The notes under the pieces: model-generated
What the model saw: the letters and a program-made list of their open reading frames with translations, nothing else
What the model was told of the DNA's origin: nothing
Databases searched by the model: none
NCBI GenBank assembly: GCA_001606155.1
Contig: LODT01000009.1
Span: forward strand, 62,001 to 126,000
Reading direction: 5' to 3'
Source of the DNA: Tieghemostelium lacteum
Lineage: Eukaryota; Evosea; Eumycetozoa; Dictyosteliales; Raperosteliaceae
Length of the DNA: 64,000 bases
Part shown: positions 61,901 to 64,000 of the stretch, one piece after another
Layout: each line of letters starts with the position of its first letter
Numbering within the stretch: position 1 is the stretch's first letter
Made by a program: the position numbers and the translations under genes

Positions 61901-62784
61901 GAATTCAAAGACAAACCTTTAGAATAGACATAAATAGCACCACCATAGCCACCAGTATTATTCAAAAATACCATATCATTTAAAACGGATAAAGTCTGTA
62001 CCAAACTTATAGCACCACCTCTATTTCCTTTACAATTCTGAATTGTAAAACCTGTCATTTGAAATTGTGCATTGCTAACATCTATAAATTTACCAACACC
62101 TTCACAATCAATAATTGTAGTAGCTGATCCTTGTAATGATCTAATTTATATGTTAATCAACTTAATTCATCATTAAAAAGTTTCAAAAGACTTACGTGAA
62201 TGATATTGGTACGTTTGATATTGGAATACCCTTATTTTTCTTTCCTTTGTATACACCAGGTTTAACAATGATGTTATAGAATTTATTAGAATTTGAAGGT
62301 AGAGTTACATTGGAATAGGAATCACCACTAAGGAATCCAAACCAATCATCCAAATCTGAATAATCATTATCACTCCAATCTGAATCTTCAAAATTTAACC
62401 AGTCTAATATATTTGGATAACAGTTATTTATAGCATTAACTGCCTCTGATATTGATTGAAATGGTGAATATTTTGAACCACATCGGTTTCCAGTGCATGT
62501 ACCTAATAAATCCATTATGTAAATATTATAAATTACTCAACACACATCAAATTTCAATAACTTACTAGTACTTGAAACATATACATATCTTCCTGAGTAT
62601 TGATAAAAAATTAATGTATTAATAAATGATCATTGTGAGTTTTTTTGGTTGATATGAAATTTTTTTTTATTTTTAGAATGGATTGTAATTTACCTTTATA
62701 ATATCCATGACCACTAACCACCAAAATGGATAGTGATAATATAAAATAAACAAATAAATTATTACTTGTAGTAGATATTTTCAT
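58975..62784 (-). CDS. Secreted beta-helix/PA14/MACPF protein
   Basis: Exons 62694-62784, 62566-62592 (27 bases), 62196-62502 and 58975-62140 join in frame to 1196 residues. Signal peptide 1-26. Residues about 33-310 form a right-handed parallel beta-helix of pectin-lyase type (TIIDCEGVGKFIDV, FTIQNCKGNRGGAISLVQ, LNSNRFVNNKAEKGGSV). A Cys-rich link follows. Residues about 350-500 fit a PA14 fold (GYFTVPETNSYEFQLEGS, LSINGRTVLI, ISLSWRK). Residues about 570-910 are a MACPF domain with the signature YGSHYYKSVSLGGK near 749. The C-terminal 280 residues are beta-rich. MACPF proteins can insert into membranes as rings, but many eukaryotic members act in adhesion or signalling instead. PA14 and beta-helix parts suggest binding of sugars. 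The frame is whole. Confidence 0.85.
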
Positions 62785-63201
62785 TTGTTATATAAAGTAG
62801 TGAACTATGAAAAAACAAAACTAGTTTAAAACTGTCGACACATAAATTAAATTTTTGTACATGGCCACAAGTGATAACAGATTTATAAATATCTTTTCAA
62901 ACTTTGATTTAAATTTGGATGTTTGAATTTTAATAAATTTTCTAAAAATTAATCTGGTTTTTGCTTCACCTCTGTAATACCTATATGAAGATTTTTTTGA
63001 AAATCACAATTGATACGAAAATTTTTTCGCAAATCAACAACTTTGATCAGCGATTGGATATACACATGTGTGTTATTAATAAAATTATTTGAAAATTTAT
63101 TTAAAAATCTAAACTAAAGTTCACTCTCACTTGATAATTTTCCACAACATAAAGACAAAAGTCCTATTTTTATAATTAAGAATAGTAATAATTTGAATAA
63201 T
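62785..63201. promoter_or_regulatory. Bidirectional promoter region of two related beta-helix genes
   Basis: 417 AT-rich bases separate the starts of two head-to-head paralogs (58975-62784 on minus, 63202 onward on plus). Both promoters must lie here, so the two may be expressed together. No specific binding site is identified. Confidence 0.5.
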
Positions 63202-64000
63202 ATGAAACAAAAATTATTTGTTTTGTTGTTATTATCTATATTTTTGGTATTTGGTGGTCAGATTGCAGAGGCTACTAAAAGATATTATGTAGATAGTAAA
63301 TCAACTTGTAGTTCTAATTCTGGTACTTCTAGTTGTCCTTTTAAATCTATAGCCGATTCTTTAAAAATTACAAATTCATTTTCATGCAATGACTGGAATT
63401 ATGATGTTCCTGAAGTTTATATTAAAGTTGGAAACTATACTGGTATAAATAACAGAGAATTAACAATTATTAATCCAGTTAATATAAAGTACCTATTATT
63501 ATAATTATTATTACCCTTTTAGAGAGTTTGATTACTAACCCTATTTGTAATTTTGTTTAGATCATGGAATGGTAATTCAAATAATACCATTATTGATTGT
63601 CAAGGTATAAGTTATGGGTTTAAGGTTATTAAAGCTACCCAAGTTATTTTCAATGGAATTTCCATTGTTAATTGTAATAGTAATTATGGTGCTGGTTTGT
63701 ATATTAGTCAGACTCCAACATCAATCAGTGAGGTGAGATTAGCTGGTAACATTGCCAGTGTTGGTGCAGGTCTTTATGCCAAATCCAGTACCATTTCCAT
63801 CTTAAATTCAGTAATTGAGAGAAACAATGCTGTAGAGGAAGGTGGTGGTGCTTTCTTTGAGAATTCAAAAGCAACTTTAATCAACAGTCGTACTACTTGC
63901 AATACTCTAAAAGGAAATATAGCATCAGATTACCACTTGATAGATTCCACACTCAAAGCTGACACTATCAATACAACTCATTCACAAGTATCTTGTATTG
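63202..64000 (+). CDS. Secreted beta-helix protein, paralog of the MACPF gene (5' part only)
   Basis: Exon 1 (63202-63488) codes for a signal peptide (MKQKLFVLLLLSIFLVFGG) and a segment RYYVDSKSTCSSNSG...CPFKSIADSL. This aligns with RYVYVSSTSTCTGNRCG...SPFQSISEAV of the neighbour. A phase-2 intron (63489-63560) sits at the same place as the third intron there. Exon 2 continues as parallel beta-helix (TIIDCQGISYGF, ISIVNCNSNYGAGLYIS, AVEEGGGAFFENS) and runs off the window still open. Whether PA14 and MACPF domains follow cannot be seen; the homology predicts it. The paralog's two small 5' introns are absent. Confidence 0.8.

Noticed and set aside
1-64000. tRNA, rRNA, CRISPR, LTR or DNA-transposon content
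   Set aside because: I looked for T-loop-like GTTCRA motifs, spaced direct repeats, long terminal repeats and transposase or reverse-transcriptase motifs and found none that hold up. A tRNAscan and repeat search would be decisive.

Overview
The window looks like nuclear DNA of a social amoeba (dictyostelid). Non-coding DNA is extremely AT-rich. Introns are short, AT-rich and start with GTAAGT or GTATGT. Proteins carry long Gln, Asn, Asp/Glu and Ser/Thr runs. The gene families are typical of the group: IPT/TIG-EGF surface proteins, F-box-like/LRR proteins, ankyrin-like repeat proteins, a B-box/coiled-coil family, a papain-type protease with a Ser/Gly insert, and a 74-residue single-lobe myosin light chain. 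I cannot name the species. No tRNA, rRNA, CRISPR array, LTR element or DNA transposon was recognised. All splice sites are read by eye from GT/AG signals, phase and protein homology.

Layout. 1-5 kb: the 5' end of a possibly myristoylated protein, a phosphinothricin-acetyltransferase-like GNAT, a DNase II gene with an unusual Lys-rich/Cys4 tail, and three tiny related genes (32-48 residues) in tandem on the minus strand. 5-19.8 kb (plus strand): a TKL-type kinase with a CaaX-like end, a BRCT-like/TIG/DUF4062/NACHT/TPR protein resembling nephrocystin-3, a B-box protein, an F-box-like/LRR protein and an acidic coiled-coil protein. 19.9-35 kb (mostly minus): an LRR protein, a protein with a hydrophobic hairpin (plus), the myosin light chain, a C-type-lectin/TIG/EGF receptor, a tomosyn-like protein and an importin-alpha without its usual N-terminal domain, followed upstream by pseudogene fragments. 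35-43.7 kb: a TIG/EGF surface protein, two tandem F-box-like/LRR paralogs and a cysteine protease. 44-53 kb: two ankyrin-like paralogs flanking a decayed F-box-like gene. 53-64 kb: a secreted or anchored repeat protein that looks like a peptide precursor, a second B-box protein, an LRR remnant, the second DNase II-tail gene, a beta-helix/PA14/MACPF protein and the start of its divergently transcribed paralog.

Themes. Much of the window concerns cell surface, secretion and lysosome: TIG receptors, protease, DNase II, MACPF and tomosyn. Recent duplication and decay are frequent: importin fragments, a frameshift in one DNase II, a stop and a frameshift in the F-box-like gene, and a late frameshift in one ankyrin-like gene. 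The best candidates for something undescribed are the DNase II + basic/Cys4 tail fusion (two paralogs with matching intron sites), the tandem micro-protein family with terminal micro-exons, and the 163-residue repeat precursor.
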